From Lindgomyces ingoldianus (Eukaryota > Ascomycota > Dothideomycetes > Pleosporales > Lindgomycetaceae), in NCBI RefSeq assembly GCF_010093535.1, contig NW_022985172.1, positions 737,498 through 801,497 on the forward strand: a DNA stretch of 64,000 nt, in the 5' to 3' direction. The notes beneath the pieces are model-generated. The model made no database searches and had not been told where the DNA came from. It saw only the letters and a program-made list of their open reading frames with translations. Both the position numbers and the translations under genes were made by a program. This document shows, one piece after another, positions 11,797 to 22,700 of the stretch (the first letter of the stretch is position 1; each line of letters opens with the position of its first letter).

Positions 11797-12000
11797 GGCT
11801 GCGAGCTGCTTGAGGTATAGCAGGAGGTTGCAGGGTAAGGGAAGGGTAAAATTTGGGAGTGGCAGTGGGTTGCGGAGTTGGAGATGAGCCGGAGGTGAAC
11901 TGGAGGTGAACGCAAGGTAGAATTGGTGTTGATCAAAGCTCCAGGCACAAGCTTCATACGCGTCGGCGAAAGTCAGTGCCAAGCCCGACTAACTTTTGCC
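11797..12000. promoter_or_regulatory. Divergent promoter, PRE9 / URN1-like
   Basis: A 204-bp spacer separates the two start codons, too short for two independent extended promoters. The plus strand is G/A-rich in its first half. No exact proteasome-associated control element (GGTGGCAAA) and no TATA box were found. Bidirectional use is inferred from geometry only. Confidence 0.5.
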
Positions 12001-13860
12001 ATGGACAGAGCCGCAACACCAACAGGACATCACCACTCTACTTCGCCCAGCAACAGCGTGCTGCACCCCGGGCCGGGTCGAGCTGAGATGGCCGATTTAC
12101 CAGCACGACCAACCCCAGGGCTTCCGCCTCTAGCTCCAGGTTGGACGGAGCACAAAGCACCTTCAGGTAGAGAGCTCAAGCCCGCAGCTTCCAGCCGAAC
12201 TTTGCTAAGGTGCACCATAGGTCATATGTACTATTACAACAGGGAAACTGGAAAGTCTACCTACATGCGCCCGATCCTCGAAATAAATTCCTTCAACAAC
12301 CTACTCGCCGCACCAGCTGTTCCTCTCGGTCCCCCAGGCACGTTTGCAAATTACCATCCCTTCGATCCCCTTGCTGCGCCGACCCAATTCAATCCAGATC
12401 CACAGCAACAATTTTTCCAACATGGTGGACATCAACAACACAATTTCCCCCGCGGCGGGTCACATCACCGAGGCGGGCACCGAGGAGCCCACGCCAACTT
12501 CCCAGACAGGCGGCGGCAACCAGACGATCGACCAAAGCACCGCCAAGACATCCCAAAGTGTGCGCCTTGGGTTCTCGTAAAGACGAAGCTTGGTAGGAGA
12601 TTTGTATGGAACAGGGACACCAACGAGAGCTTCTGGAAATTTCCACCGGACGTCATGAAAGCCGTGGTAGATTTCGATCGCATAGAGCGGGAAAAGAAGG
12701 AACGGAGGGCGCGTGGAGAACCAAGTGATGACGAGGATTCCACAATGGTGGAGGCGGAGGCCGAGATTGCTGCTGCTGAGAGAGATATTGAGGTGGAAAT
12801 GGCTGACGCTGAGGGTGATGCGAACATGGAAGGCGATGACGAGTATGAAGAAGTGGAAGTCACCGATAATGAGGGAGACCATGTGGAAAGTCCTTCCAAA
12901 CGACAGCGAACCGAAGAACCACCCGAGGACCACCCCTTAGAGATGGGCGAGGATGACATGGCTTGGCAATTAGCCGCAATGGAAGGTGACTATGAGGATT
13001 ACGATGAGGAAGAAGAGGGACTGCCTTTGACAGAAGATGACTGCAAGGCGTTGTTCATGGAATTGCTAGACGACGTGCACATCAACCCCTACACCCCATG
13101 GGACAAGATTCTTGATGATGGTATACTATACGACGACGAACGCTACAAGGCCCTGCCCAACATGAAGGCCCGCAAAGAATGCTTTGGCGAGTGGGCCAAA
13201 CAAAAAATGCAAATCCTCAAGGAACAAAAGGCAAAGCAGCAAAAACAAGACCCAAGGATACCGTACCTGGCATTTCTGCATCAACTTGCCAACCCAAAAC
13301 TCTACTGGCAAGAGTTCCGTCGAAAGTATAAGAAAGAGCCGGAGATGAAAGATCCCAAGTTTTCAGACAAGGATAGGGAGAAGTTGTATCGAGATCATAT
13401 CAAGAGGCTCGGCCTTACGCAGCAGGAATTGAAGTCAGACCTCTCTGCCATGCTGAAGGCGCAGCCACTTGCTGCACTCAACCGTTCTACCACGCTCGCT
13501 TCTCTCCCACCATCAGTTCTAACAGATCTTCGATTCATCTCTCTCCCAGCATCCACTCGTGACCCTCTTGTAGAGACATATATCTCGATGCTACCGCCCG
13601 CTCCCGAAGGAGCTGCAGAATCTGCCGAAGAGGAAGCGGAGGTTGCGAAGAAACGAGCCGAAAGGGAGAGGCGAGAGAAAGCTCTCGCGGAGCGCGAAAG
13701 GAGAGTTAGGGAGGAAAAAAGAAAGCAAGAGCGCGAGCTGGCGTTTGGTAAGGGTCGACTGCGAGAAGAAGAGATAGAGATAGAGCGAGCAATGAGGGTG
13801 GGGAAAGACGGGCTTAGAGGGCAGCTAGATTCATTCGAGGACGATAGACAAGAACGATAA
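12001..13860 (+). CDS. WW and FF domain protein, Urn1-like (TCERG1/Prp40-related)
   Basis: Nuclear protein probably associated with the spliceosome and transcription elongation. Exons 12001-12166 and 12221-13860 give 601 aa. Residues about 41-75 form a WW domain (GWTEHKAPSG, HMYYYNRETGKSTYMRP) that is continuous only after removal of the 54-nt, stop-free intron at 12167-12220. A second WW-like segment (residues ~170-200) has PWVLVKTKLGRRFVWNRDT and ESFWKFP. A long acidic stretch follows, then an FF domain (~325-390, with DDVHINPYTPWDKI), then a charged coiled coil. The start at 12001 has a strong context (GCCATGG); an upstream in-frame ATG at 11923 is less likely. The order WW-WW-FF fits the Urn1/Dre4 group. 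Confidence 0.85.
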   Translation: MDRAATPTGHHHSTSPSNSVLHPGPGRAEMADLPARPTPGLPPLAPGWTEHKAPSGRELKPAASSRTLLRCTIGHMYYYNRETGKSTYMRPILEINSFNNLLAAPAVPLGPPGTFANYHPFDPLAAPTQFNPDPQQQFFQHGGHQQHNFPRGGSHHRGGHRGAHANFPDRRRQPDDRPKHRQDIPKCAPWVLVKTKLGRRFVWNRDTNESFWKFPPDVMKAVVDFDRIEREKKERRARGEPSDDEDSTMVEAEAEIAAAERDIEVEMADAEGDANMEGDDEYEEVEVTDNEGDHVESPSKRQRTEEPPEDHPLEMGEDDMAWQLAAMEGDYEDYDEEEEGLPLTEDDCKALFMELLDDVHINPYTPWDKILDDGILYDDERYKALPNMKARKECFGEWAKQKMQILKEQKAKQQKQDPRIPYLAFLHQLANPKLYWQEFRRKYKKEPEMKDPKFSDKDREKLYRDHIKRLGLTQQELKSDLSAMLKAQPLAALNRSTTLASLPPSVLTDLRFISLPASTRDPLVETYISMLPPAPEGAAESAEEEAEVAKKRAERERREKALAERERRVREEKRKQERELAFGKGRLREEEIEIERAMRVGKDGLRGQLDSFEDDRQER

Positions 13861-15415
13861 AAATGCAAGGCTCAGCGAGACTGAATCACGATTGTCTCGC
13901 TGAGTCTTCAACCTAACAGGTGAAAAATCTCCAATACCCGCATAGGCACAGCATCCATGATTCTCTCTAAGCTCTATGTTTCCACTACAGTCTTCTTTAA
14001 AGTCCCTGTGTCTCATACTAACAGCATCAAACTATCGAGCACCCTAGGACATGTGTCACTCTTCGCTTATCTCGGAACAATGATGTATGCTGCAATGTCA
14101 ACTTCTTCGCATTTCATCAAGACGTTAATTGCCAGCCATGCTTTCAGCCACCTTGGGATCGATATTCGCTAGAGTGCTCATCACTGCGGCACTAGCAGCG
14201 GCTCTTCTCGGCAGGGAGTCAGACAAAGAAGCTATCGTCTAAGATATAAAAAGGAAACATTTCTCCCACTTCACTGTCGCTTGCGAGCCCAGCGCTTCCA
14301 ACGAGCCGTAGTACTGTATGATCAGGCGATTTTGATGCCTGTGCGCGTGAGATTTTGTGTACGTTCGTACCGCAGGGAGGATGAGAGGTAGGTGTATGTA
14401 ATGTAACTGTTACGGATCACGTGATTTGTACAAATAGTACAATTTACATAAAGTACGCCATACTCTGGTAAAAACAGCTTAGATACTTACAGGCCTAATC
14501 TAATTAATTAGGTATCTCTGTTGTCTGCTTTGCGCAGTCTCTTACCCTGGCTGCAGAAGTTAAGAGCCCTCTATACTGCGTCTCTTGCCTCGTCATGTGG
14601 TAGTACGTTGTCTATAGCTGAGGACTAATCGCAGCAGGGGAAGGTAATCCACCTCTAACCCTACTCGCTAGAGCCCTCCTACTCCCCTAGAATCGCTCTA
14701 CATCCCTCCTAAGAAGGTAATATGATCCGTACTACGTACTGTACCTGGGGCATCATTGAACGTACTGTGCGGCTCACAAACTGGGTATGTTCGTACTGAA
14801 CACGTGACCGGTACGGCTCACTTTGTACGAACAGTAGTACGCCCCGTTAGAAGCCCTGTAGGAAGCCGCCCAAAGGCAAGGCCGATAATGTCTATTTCCC
14901 TTAGACATTGTCGTCCAAATGAAGACCAAATGCATCAGGGGGCTCGCACAAAAAGAGGAGCCTGAAGAATGGGTTACGGGATTGTTCGATGGTGTCATGA
15001 ATGAGAAGCTGCTCTCCAGTTGTCGAGGTGGAGTTCGAGAGTTCCTCCTTTAAAACACATGAGCGACAGGCTAGTCAGGAAGACAGAATTTGGTTATTCT
15101 ACCCCGTACACAGACGCCTCCAGGTAAGCGTTGCTGTAAGAAGTTAGGCAAATATTCAATCCTCCAGGAATCCTCCAGGAATCCTCGCTTAGATACTGCC
15201 CAACGTCATCTAGGTTACTAATTTCAACTCCCGGGTTCTCTTCCTGGTAGTGCTGACCGTGCGAGCATCTTGGCACCCTTGTTATAGGCTGGTTTGTACA
15301 ACCTAAATCTCACATCAATATTTGTGAGTTCGGACCTCGCTTCCAGCTCATGCCATTCTACGAGCAGTTTCCCGTGCCCCGCTGCGGCGAAGGAATTGAA
15401 GAAAATTCAAGTAGG
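13861..15415. other. Intergenic with a 3' hairpin and GTAC-rich motifs
   Basis: Begins with the stem-loop listed separately. At about 14355-14850 it holds repeated GTACG/CACGTGA motifs and a 9-bp inverted pair (TACGGATCA near 14411, TGATCCGTA near 14723), possibly the remains of a small repeat element. No coding region is supported. Confidence 0.4.
13871..13904. repeat. Perfect 11-bp inverted repeat after Urn1-like stop
   Basis: CTCAGCGAGAC (13871-13881) and GTCTCGCTGAG (13894-13904) are exact reverse complements around a 12-nt loop. The structure begins 10 nt after the TAA at 13858-13860 and would form a stable hairpin in the 3' UTR. Its role is unknown. Confidence 0.8.
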
Positions 15416-15423
15416 TATAAAAA
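15416..15423 (+). promoter_or_regulatory. TATA box upstream of amine oxidase-like gene
   Basis: TATAAAAA about 120 bp upstream of the ATG at 15541. A pyrimidine-rich tract then leads into ACAAACATG at the start codon, a usual arrangement for a well-expressed fungal gene. Confidence 0.5.
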
Positions 15424-15540
15424 TTCGACTATTCCTTCCTGCAGTTTCAGAGGTCTTATCACTATTAGCCAGACGAGTCCTTAGCTTTTAATCCTCAATC
15501 CTAGCTATTTCTCTGTTATTCCTCTCCCCTCAATACAAAC

Positions 15541-17022
15541 ATGCATTGTTGCCAAGCCACTATAATTAGCGTATTTTTAGCATGGCTCCTCCCAACTTCT
15601 GCCTTTGCAGACAACTCCCTAACCCTCGATCCTACATACTTTAAACCTGCGGATGTCATAACTCGCGACGTTGCTATCATAGGTGGCGGATCCTCCGGCA
15701 TATATTCTGCCATCAGCCTCAAAGACAAAGGGAAAAGCATCATCGTAGTTGAGAAAAAGGGCAGGATTGGCGGGCATACTGAAACTTACATCGACTCGAC
15801 CACTGGTACTCCTATTGATATCGGCGTCCAGACCTGGCAGAATATTTCTCTCGTCCGGAATTATTTCGCTCGCCTCAACATTCCAGTTATCAAATTCGGG
15901 TCTGATGCTGATCCCAATTCGCCCGCGCAGTTATCCGCGAACTATGATTTGAGGTCTGGGAAGGAAGTCAATGTGACAGCGCCGAGTGCACAACAGGTGT
16001 ATACTGCATTTGCTGCGTATGCCGAACAGTTGAAAAAGTACCCGAGATTAAACGATGGCATGTTTCTCCCGAACCCCGTTCCAGAGGACTTGTACATGCC
16101 ATTTGGAGACTTCGTCAAGAAATACAAGATCGAGGATGCGCTAGTAACGATGTTTAATTACAATCCTGGCTTGGGGGATGTGCTGACGGTTCCGACGGTC
16201 GAGCAGATGAGGGCGTTCGGACAGAATTTAGTGGAACAGCTTTCAACGGGATTTCTAACTACAAGACATCATAATAACAGCGAGTTATACACCAACGCTG
16301 AGAAGGAATTACTTTCCTCTTCAAGTCTACTTCTAAATTCCGAAGTTATCCAGGCAGAGCGTAATGACGGAAACGCTAAGTCCGAATCTGGCCGCATCAA
16401 ACTCCTAGTCCGCACACCCAACGGCACAAAGCTCATCCGCGCGAAAAAACTCCTGATCACCATTCCCCCGCGCCTAGACTTCCTGGCCCCATTTTCCCTT
16501 AGCCAAAAAGAAAAGACCGTTTTCGGAAAACTGATCGACGCGGGATACTACACCAGCATTGTCAAAAACACCGGAATCCCAGATAATCTCAGCATAACCA
16601 ACATGCTGCAATCCTCGCCCTACAATCTCCCCGTCTTACCAGGGGTCTACAGCATTGGGACAACACAGGTCAAAGGACTCCATATTGCCTTCTATGGCAC
16701 GCCGAGGAGTTCGAAGACGTTCCCGCTGTCAGATGAAGATGTTAAGGCCGATATCATTGCCTCTATCAAACGCCTGCAACGCGCCAATCCGGACAAGTTT
16801 AATCAGACGGAACCCGAATTCGTGGTTTATAGTTCGCATGCACCTTTTTATTTGCAAGCGAGACCAGAGGATACAAAAGACGGATTTTATAGGGAATTAT
16901 ATGCGTTGCAGGGAGGGAGGAATACGTATTGGACCGGAGCGGGGTTTAGGTCGCAGGATAGTAGTAATGTTTGGAGGTTTTCAGAGGATGTGGTTTTGCC
17001 TGAGTTAGTTAAGGGGTTGTGA
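15541..17022 (+). CDS. Secreted FAD-dependent amine oxidase-like flavoprotein
   Basis: Intronless, 493 aa. A signal peptide of about 23 residues (hydrophobic core IISVFLAWLLP, AFA cleavage) is followed by an NAD(P)-binding-like Rossmann fold that binds FAD: GGGSSGIYSAISL, then VVEKKGRIGGHT about 20 residues later. The C-terminal part contains YWTGAGF, a position that helps close over the flavin in this superfamily. The whole resembles fungal flavin amine oxidases annotated as beta-cyclopiazonate dehydrogenase-like, but that name reflects similarity and not a demonstrated substrate. Probably exported and N-glycosylated (several NxS/T sites). No biosynthetic partners (PKS, NRPS, P450) lie nearby, so there is no support for a metabolite cluster. 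Confidence 0.82.
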   Translation: MHCCQATIISVFLAWLLPTSAFADNSLTLDPTYFKPADVITRDVAIIGGGSSGIYSAISLKDKGKSIIVVEKKGRIGGHTETYIDSTTGTPIDIGVQTWQNISLVRNYFARLNIPVIKFGSDADPNSPAQLSANYDLRSGKEVNVTAPSAQQVYTAFAAYAEQLKKYPRLNDGMFLPNPVPEDLYMPFGDFVKKYKIEDALVTMFNYNPGLGDVLTVPTVEQMRAFGQNLVEQLSTGFLTTRHHNNSELYTNAEKELLSSSSLLLNSEVIQAERNDGNAKSESGRIKLLVRTPNGTKLIRAKKLLITIPPRLDFLAPFSLSQKEKTVFGKLIDAGYYTSIVKNTGIPDNLSITNMLQSSPYNLPVLPGVYSIGTTQVKGLHIAFYGTPRSSKTFPLSDEDVKADIIASIKRLQRANPDKFNQTEPEFVVYSSHAPFYLQARPEDTKDGFYRELYALQGGRNTYWTGAGFRSQDSSNVWRFSEDVVLPELVKGL

Positions 17023-18359
17023 TTAGTGTGGGATATTATGAAATAAGATGAGACTTCCCTCGTTTTTACTTAGCTGCTGCTAGCAATGAGGAGGTGGAGG
17101 TATAGGGTTGGACAATAAATGGTGAATCAAACATGTCAGATTTTGTATGACTGAAAAATACAGGAAACCGATCTCTTCATGGGTATACGTAAACACTAAT
17201 AGCTCAGAATACTAGCACAGCTAACGATGCTGCCTCTATTCCCGTTTCCGCTAGCTCAATCCTTAGCGCGAAGAACGGTGAACGACTAGTTGCGGCTTTA
17301 CAGTCAAACCTGAGGTTTGAATATTATACCTGCACTACATACGAAGTTCTGGTTTCTGTACAGAACGTTGTGTTCCGCTACGAATATGTGAAAGCCCTCA
17401 CGTGCCTTTGTGAGCTTCTTTGGAACATTTTTGGAACAAAAATTAGGAAGGAAATCTAGCCTGGGCAGTGTGTGATACCAGAATCATTTTTAGTCAGAGG
17501 AGCTCGAACATAGTAGTTTAATGTAGGTACATTTGGAGTAGCTACTACAGTATAATCGTATCAAGCTCTTTAACTGATGAGTTCCAGGGCCTTTGACAGT
17601 AGTGAGGACAAGAAGACTGAAGATGGAAGAATCAAATAAGTTACAACGGGAAGTGGAGTTGGGGTCAGTGGGTGCACTAGCGTAAGTTTGACAATAAGAG
17701 GCTCGTGTACGCGGATTCCAGGAGCCTCTTTTGTCTCACAAACATGCACAACACAGGGTTGTGCCATATATGAGACTTGGCTTGCGCCTTTCTCTAGATC
17801 AAATGCTGGAAGCCAACGTAACCCGACGCTCTGGGTGGCATTCCATCTAGTGTGGCCTGCAGTACGCGACTTCCGCTCAGAGTGCTATCCTTTTTGGCTG
17901 AATACATGATGCTTGTGACCAATCATCAATAGCTCCAACATCGGGTTACGATTTTGTCAAACCCTTCGTTACTACTTAGGGTTCCAAGGAAAGGATCGGC
18001 ATAGTACCACCCTTTGAAACGCCTCGAAGTAAACACCTTAGGCTAAGTCCACAGCTCCGAGGCCCCATTCTGAAACAGTTCCTTGGGGGGCAAAGTAAAA
18101 TCTGTCACTACGAAGCCATGCGAAGGAAGCAGGAACTTCTTAACATAATATGACATGAAAAGTCGGACTTTTGAGTGGATAATCTACTCTGTTCTCCCTC
18201 TAATCGACAACTGCATATTTAACTCAGAACAGAGGGAAGTATATTAGAAACTACAAACTAGAAACTATAATCCATTTACGAACGTTGCGAGTGCGTAATT
18301 CTGGTATATCCACCCACACCCCTTCCAAAAATAATCAAACATTTCTTGAATCAGTTATT
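17023..18359. other. Intergenic, no supported gene
   Basis: Spacer between the convergent amine oxidase-like and GPI-protein genes. Open frames are short and unremarkable. I see no repeat or RNA gene. Confidence 0.4.
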
Positions 18360-19724
18360 CTACAAAAAGATGGCCATCATAGCAGCAACGCCCCCCAGGG
18401 CACCAGTAACCTTCAAGCTCGTCGCCCCACCAGTAAAATAAGCTACCGCGCTCGGCTTGACGCTTGTCGGTACAAGATTGATCGAAACGCTCGAGGGCTT
18501 GCCGGAAATGCTCGAGGGCTTGCCGGAAACGCTCGAGGGCTTGCCGGAAACGCTCGAGGGCTTGCCGGAAACGCTCGAGGGCTTACCGGAAACGCTTGAG
18601 GGCTTGCCGGTGACGCTCGAGGGTTTGCCGGAGATGCTTGATGGCTTGCCAGAAACACTGGAAGGCTTTCCGGAAACACTTGGTAACTTGGCGGGCACAG
18701 AACCAGTGGCAGTGCTGTGTGGAACCGTAGAATCACCCTTACCAGACGGCGCAGTGGTGAATGTAGCAGGCTTCCCTGAGGAGGGAGCTCGAAGGACCGA
18801 CACTGTCACAGTGCGGCATGAAGCCGAGGTAAAAGCAACAGGATTGCCTGTTGCGGGGACTCCGTGAACGGACACTGTCACAATCTTTGTGACGGTGCTG
18901 GTGACTTTTAAGGTAGCGGGAAGAATGTATGACACATCAAGCTTGTCATACGCATCAATGGGATCTAGGGGATCAACGGGGCCGGGAGCGTGGGCGGTTG
19001 GGTGGGAAGCACCGGTGGCGGTGCTGCTGCGAGTGGTGTTGTATATGCTGTACAACGGAGAAGCATGGTAGGTAGGCGGGCTAGGGCCAGTCGGCTTATG
19101 TGTGAAAACGGTAACGGGGATTGTGACGGTTACGGTGGTAGGGTAAGCGCCGCAACCAGACGCGCAGTATTTCGCAGTCACCGTGAAGCCTGGCGGGCAG
19201 GAAGCGGCGGGAGTGGTAAGAGGTTTGCCGGGAGTGGGCAGTGGCTTCCCAGAAGAAGACGCTGCGTGGCTGGTCGGCAGGGGATAGGTTACGGTAAGGG
19301 TTGTTGAAATTGTGGTATAGCCCGTGGAACAGACGTCGACATAATGGGTCGTGATTGTCGTCGTTTTATAGGGGTCAGTGGCAGAGGATGGGTGAGAAGC
19401 GCTGGCTTGCGTGGTCGCGGTTGTCTTAGACGAGTGGAGAGAATATTTAATCGTATATTTCCCGTTACCATAAGCATGAATGGGAGTTGGCGAGGCCTTG
19501 GACTTGGTGCAAGGGGTACTCGTGGCATTCTTGAACCCATACGGTGCTGCAGACGAACCATAGGCGCCAGCAGAAGAGGAGGGGCCGGGGTAGTAGGCGG
19601 AAGGATCTGCATAGTAGGCATCCGCAGTCATGGAGCTAACGGGCGTGGAGACAGAGGCAAGCACGGTGGATGAAAGAGCGCACAGAACGGCACCCGCCTT
19701 TAGAAAGAGTGATGAGGAAGGCAT
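18360..19724 (-). CDS. GPI-anchored Ser/Thr-rich cell-wall protein with heptapeptide repeats
   Basis: Intronless, 454 aa. The N-terminus has a signal peptide (LFLKAGAVLCALSSTVLA). The mature part is Ser/Thr/Pro-rich, with Tyr/Ala/Ser-rich, TTITTHYVDVC and CASGCGAYPTTVTVTIP segments typical of fungal wall adhesin-like proteins. Nine tandem copies of a seven-residue unit (SGKPSSV or close variants) lie in the C-terminal third. The end is a small-residue stretch and hydrophobic tail (GALGGVAAMMAIFL) without a following charge, as expected for GPI attachment. It probably acts in the wall or at the cell surface; ligand unknown. The antisense frame through the repeat is also open for 136 codons and is taken as a shadow. 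Confidence 0.82.
   Translation of the reverse strand: MPSSSLFLKAGAVLCALSSTVLASVSTPVSSMTADAYYADPSAYYPGPSSSAGAYGSSAAPYGFKNATSTPCTKSKASPTPIHAYGNGKYTIKYSLHSSKTTATTQASASHPSSATDPYKTTTITTHYVDVCSTGYTTISTTLTVTYPLPTSHAASSSGKPLPTPGKPLTTPAASCPPGFTVTAKYCASGCGAYPTTVTVTIPVTVFTHKPTGPSPPTYHASPLYSIYNTTRSSTATGASHPTAHAPGPVDPLDPIDAYDKLDVSYILPATLKVTSTVTKIVTVSVHGVPATGNPVAFTSASCRTVTVSVLRAPSSGKPATFTTAPSGKGDSTVPHSTATGSVPAKLPSVSGKPSSVSGKPSSISGKPSSVTGKPSSVSGKPSSVSGKPSSVSGKPSSVSGKPSSISGKPSSVSINLVPTSVKPSAVAYFTGGATSLKVTGALGGVAAMMAIFL
18485..18680. repeat. 21-bp minisatellite, nine units, coding
   Basis: Nine tandem 21-bp units with core GCTTGCCGGAAACGCTCGAG (plus-strand orientation), starting near 18498 and spaced exactly 21 bp. 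The central units are nearly identical and the outer ones diverge, a pattern expected from unequal exchange. It encodes the heptapeptide repeat of the GPI protein, so copy changes keep the frame. Confidence 0.9.
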
Positions 19725-22700
19725 CCTGAATAAATGAAATGAGTGACTGGAAAGGAAGTAATGAGTGTACGTAGAATGATCTACAATGTGATGAACAATC
19801 TAAAAGGTCGTTGAAGGAAGATTGCAAGAGACGGGGACTGCCCTTGGGTATATTCATGAACCCCTAATTCTGCATTGTTCGTTCCTAGCTTAATTCCAGG
19901 GCTGCACATGAGCCGCCGACGGCGTTGACTATGTTTACGCACGCCCAAGCTCAAGATCCGAGTGGGATAAGGCCTTTTAGGGACGAATCACTGGGGTTTT
20001 TGATATTGGTCTAGACTTCCCATGGAGAATTTCTTCGCGTGGGTCTTACTCAATACCTATTTGACAGACTTATGCTTATCCTAATTTGGATGGTACGGAA
20101 TTAAGCGGCCGATGTCCTGAGGACTTCCTGAATATTGGAGGTTATTTGGCGAGACAAATGTGCCTAAGCATCATGTGTTAGTGCAATGAAATCTTGGATC
20201 TACGCTATGAAAGCGTTTACGCCTGTTTGGACGTCAAAAAGCATTCATGGCGTGCTGCAAGGGGCGAACGGCGCCTCGAGCAAGTAAGGGAACAGAGATG
20301 CGTAGATTGTGTGGAGCCTGACTTGGATGTCATTGAACGAGAGACATTGGAGGAGACTATTGGTTTAGCTTGCCGCGGAGATACGATGGGGAAACCTCGG
20401 TTCGATGCTACGCCTCTGTTGCCTTAGCAGAGTGTTAGCGAACGACTACGCGACTGAAGAGAGATTGGCTCTCCAGGTGGTTTGGATGATGTTGCGGATG
20501 CGAGTAGATAAATAAGGAGTGAGCGATGGAGGCTGATGACAGTCGGTGGTCTCAACCTACCTTTAAGCTGAAGCGTGCCTGTATCGTATCAGGAACCAAC
20601 AGTCCTAAAAAGACTCAAGCAACACAGGTCTCGAGAGCAAGCAGTCGGGTTTGTCGTGGAGGAGGGATCGCAGTTGTGCAAGATGTCACTCGACTTGCTA
20701 ATTTCCACTGTGGCTGTTGAGGTAGCGAAGTGGGACCCTGCGTGAACGAGAAGTCTAGCGGACATTACCTATCTGGGTAGGAGCAATTAGAAGGGAATCG
20801 AGCATCGTAGAAAATCTACCTGGCAGCTGTTCTTCACAACTGTCAAGCTGGAGAAACTTTCCAGTCATCCGTCGAATCTCTTCTCGGGTAGAAAAGGATA
20901 TTTTTGCCCCTAGGATCACGGACATTACTGTCTTTTTCAACTGAACGAACAAGCGTTGGAAAATAAATTCTAGAGCACAATTTTCTATGGCTTCGGTGAG
21001 CAAATCACCCCGTTAGCCAACTTAAAAGTTTGTGGAACACTGCTGGACATTTTTTGGCAGCCAGAAACCGTCGAAATGGGTTATACAATTTCAGCACAAC
21101 CACTTCAACGCTCCCGTACTAGTGAAGACAACTGTATGACTGATGCCTTGTACATCTCTATAGAGCTTACCAATCATGTAACACTTCTCCTATCAATTCC
21201 TTTAATTTCGGACCTGAAGGAGTCGCTCTCAGCGTGTAGAGAGCAGTACAGCCTCCAAATGCAACAGGTGCACGACTGCTAATGAGCTGTCAATTCAACA
21301 TGGTAACTATTTCGGATCTCCTACACAGTCAGGAAAGTTTAGAGAGACCACTCGTCCGTCGAGTCGTCCACACCTTCAACCATCAAACCGCCGAGACTGC
21401 CTAGGTATGATCAAATTCAGAGCTTCGGCGCCCCCACCAATATCGCAATCTCCCGCTTCATACACCTCACCATGATAACAATCATCCAATCACCCAAACA
21501 GCCCCTTTCCCCTTCTGGCAGGTTTGCAAAAAAAAGCATCGATCGCAGCGATGACGCATAGAAAAGCTTTCATTCGCTCACTTCAAGCCCCCACCCACGC
21601 TAGACTTCCTGTTTAGGCAACTTCCGAAATCCATCGAACACAGCGCACGTTTTTCATATCCCTAGGTGCTCTTATTGGTTTTGGTAATCTACTGTTTCAG
21701 GCAGGTTTTGAGCGATGCCTCCAGAAAACGAGGGGAGGGGGGGGCATTCAGCTCTTGACTTCATCGAGCATGTCCTTGCGAAAAGCGCCAATCGCCGGAG
21801 CAGCTCGAGGCTCCAGGATTCCCTACCCAATCGAGCAAATAAGGAAGGCTGTTGAACGCAGAATGCATCAGGGCATTCGGTGTCGTGTCTACCCTCATTC
21901 CCTCAAACTTCCTCATGAAGAAATTCTCGAAAACTATCGAAAATAGTAGGATTCATACAACTCCCTCAATAATGGCATAACAAACTTGTTCATCGCTAGG
22001 TATCCTAGATATCCGTGTTGTGGGACGAAGAAGGAGGTTTTCCGAGAGAGTTTGGCTATTATTTGCGGGTCCGACGTATTGCGCAGGGACTGCTATGGGG
22101 CTGTGATGAGGGCTTTGGAGGGGGATTCACCGATGTGAGATTGGCTTATTGAAAGTGTTATTGATGGCCTTGTGTTGTGCTCGTGTCTGGTGAAGGGGAA
22201 GGGGCAAGATGGATTGTGAAATGTTTGATCGAGGTGCGGTTGTCGTGATTTGATGCGACCCACGATACAGCAACATGCAATGAGCAACGAATTCCTGCAC
22301 AATCTCTCTACCCTAGATGGTCACAGGGCAAAATTTAGCGATGATAGAAGAAAGATTTGAATTAGAGGATCTTTGTATTGAAGAAGGGTTCCACAAGAAG
22401 GCTCAGTGCGGCTTCATGGAGGTACAGAAAAAACCTCTCCTATAATTCGCGGAGCTGGCAACAAAAGTCGCAGCGCCGTTTCGCAGGTAATCTCTCCAAG
22501 CCATTCATCCATATCTAGTAACCATCCACATCCCATCCAAAATTTTCGACCTGGGTATCAAGGCTGAACAAAGCGAGCGACCGCAGAAGAAGAACAAGAA
22601 GACGAAGTAAGCCGAAGCAATGAGCCTTTCAAAGGTTCCTCCATCCCCGCAAACACCATGGCTGACGCACTCCCAAAACCGGAAGGTGGTCCAAGATCAT

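Noticed and set aside
11797..12000. Proteasome-associated control element upstream of PRE9
   Set aside because: GGTGGCAAA or a close match on either strand was not found in the interval.
18457..18867. 136-codon plus-strand frame with LEGLPET repeats
   Set aside because: It is the antisense reading of the GPI protein's minisatellite; the repeat's periodicity keeps both strands open.
15541..19724. Secondary-metabolite cluster around the amine oxidase-like gene
   Set aside because: Neighbours are a wall protein and housekeeping genes; no PKS, NRPS, terpene synthase, P450 or pathway regulator is present.
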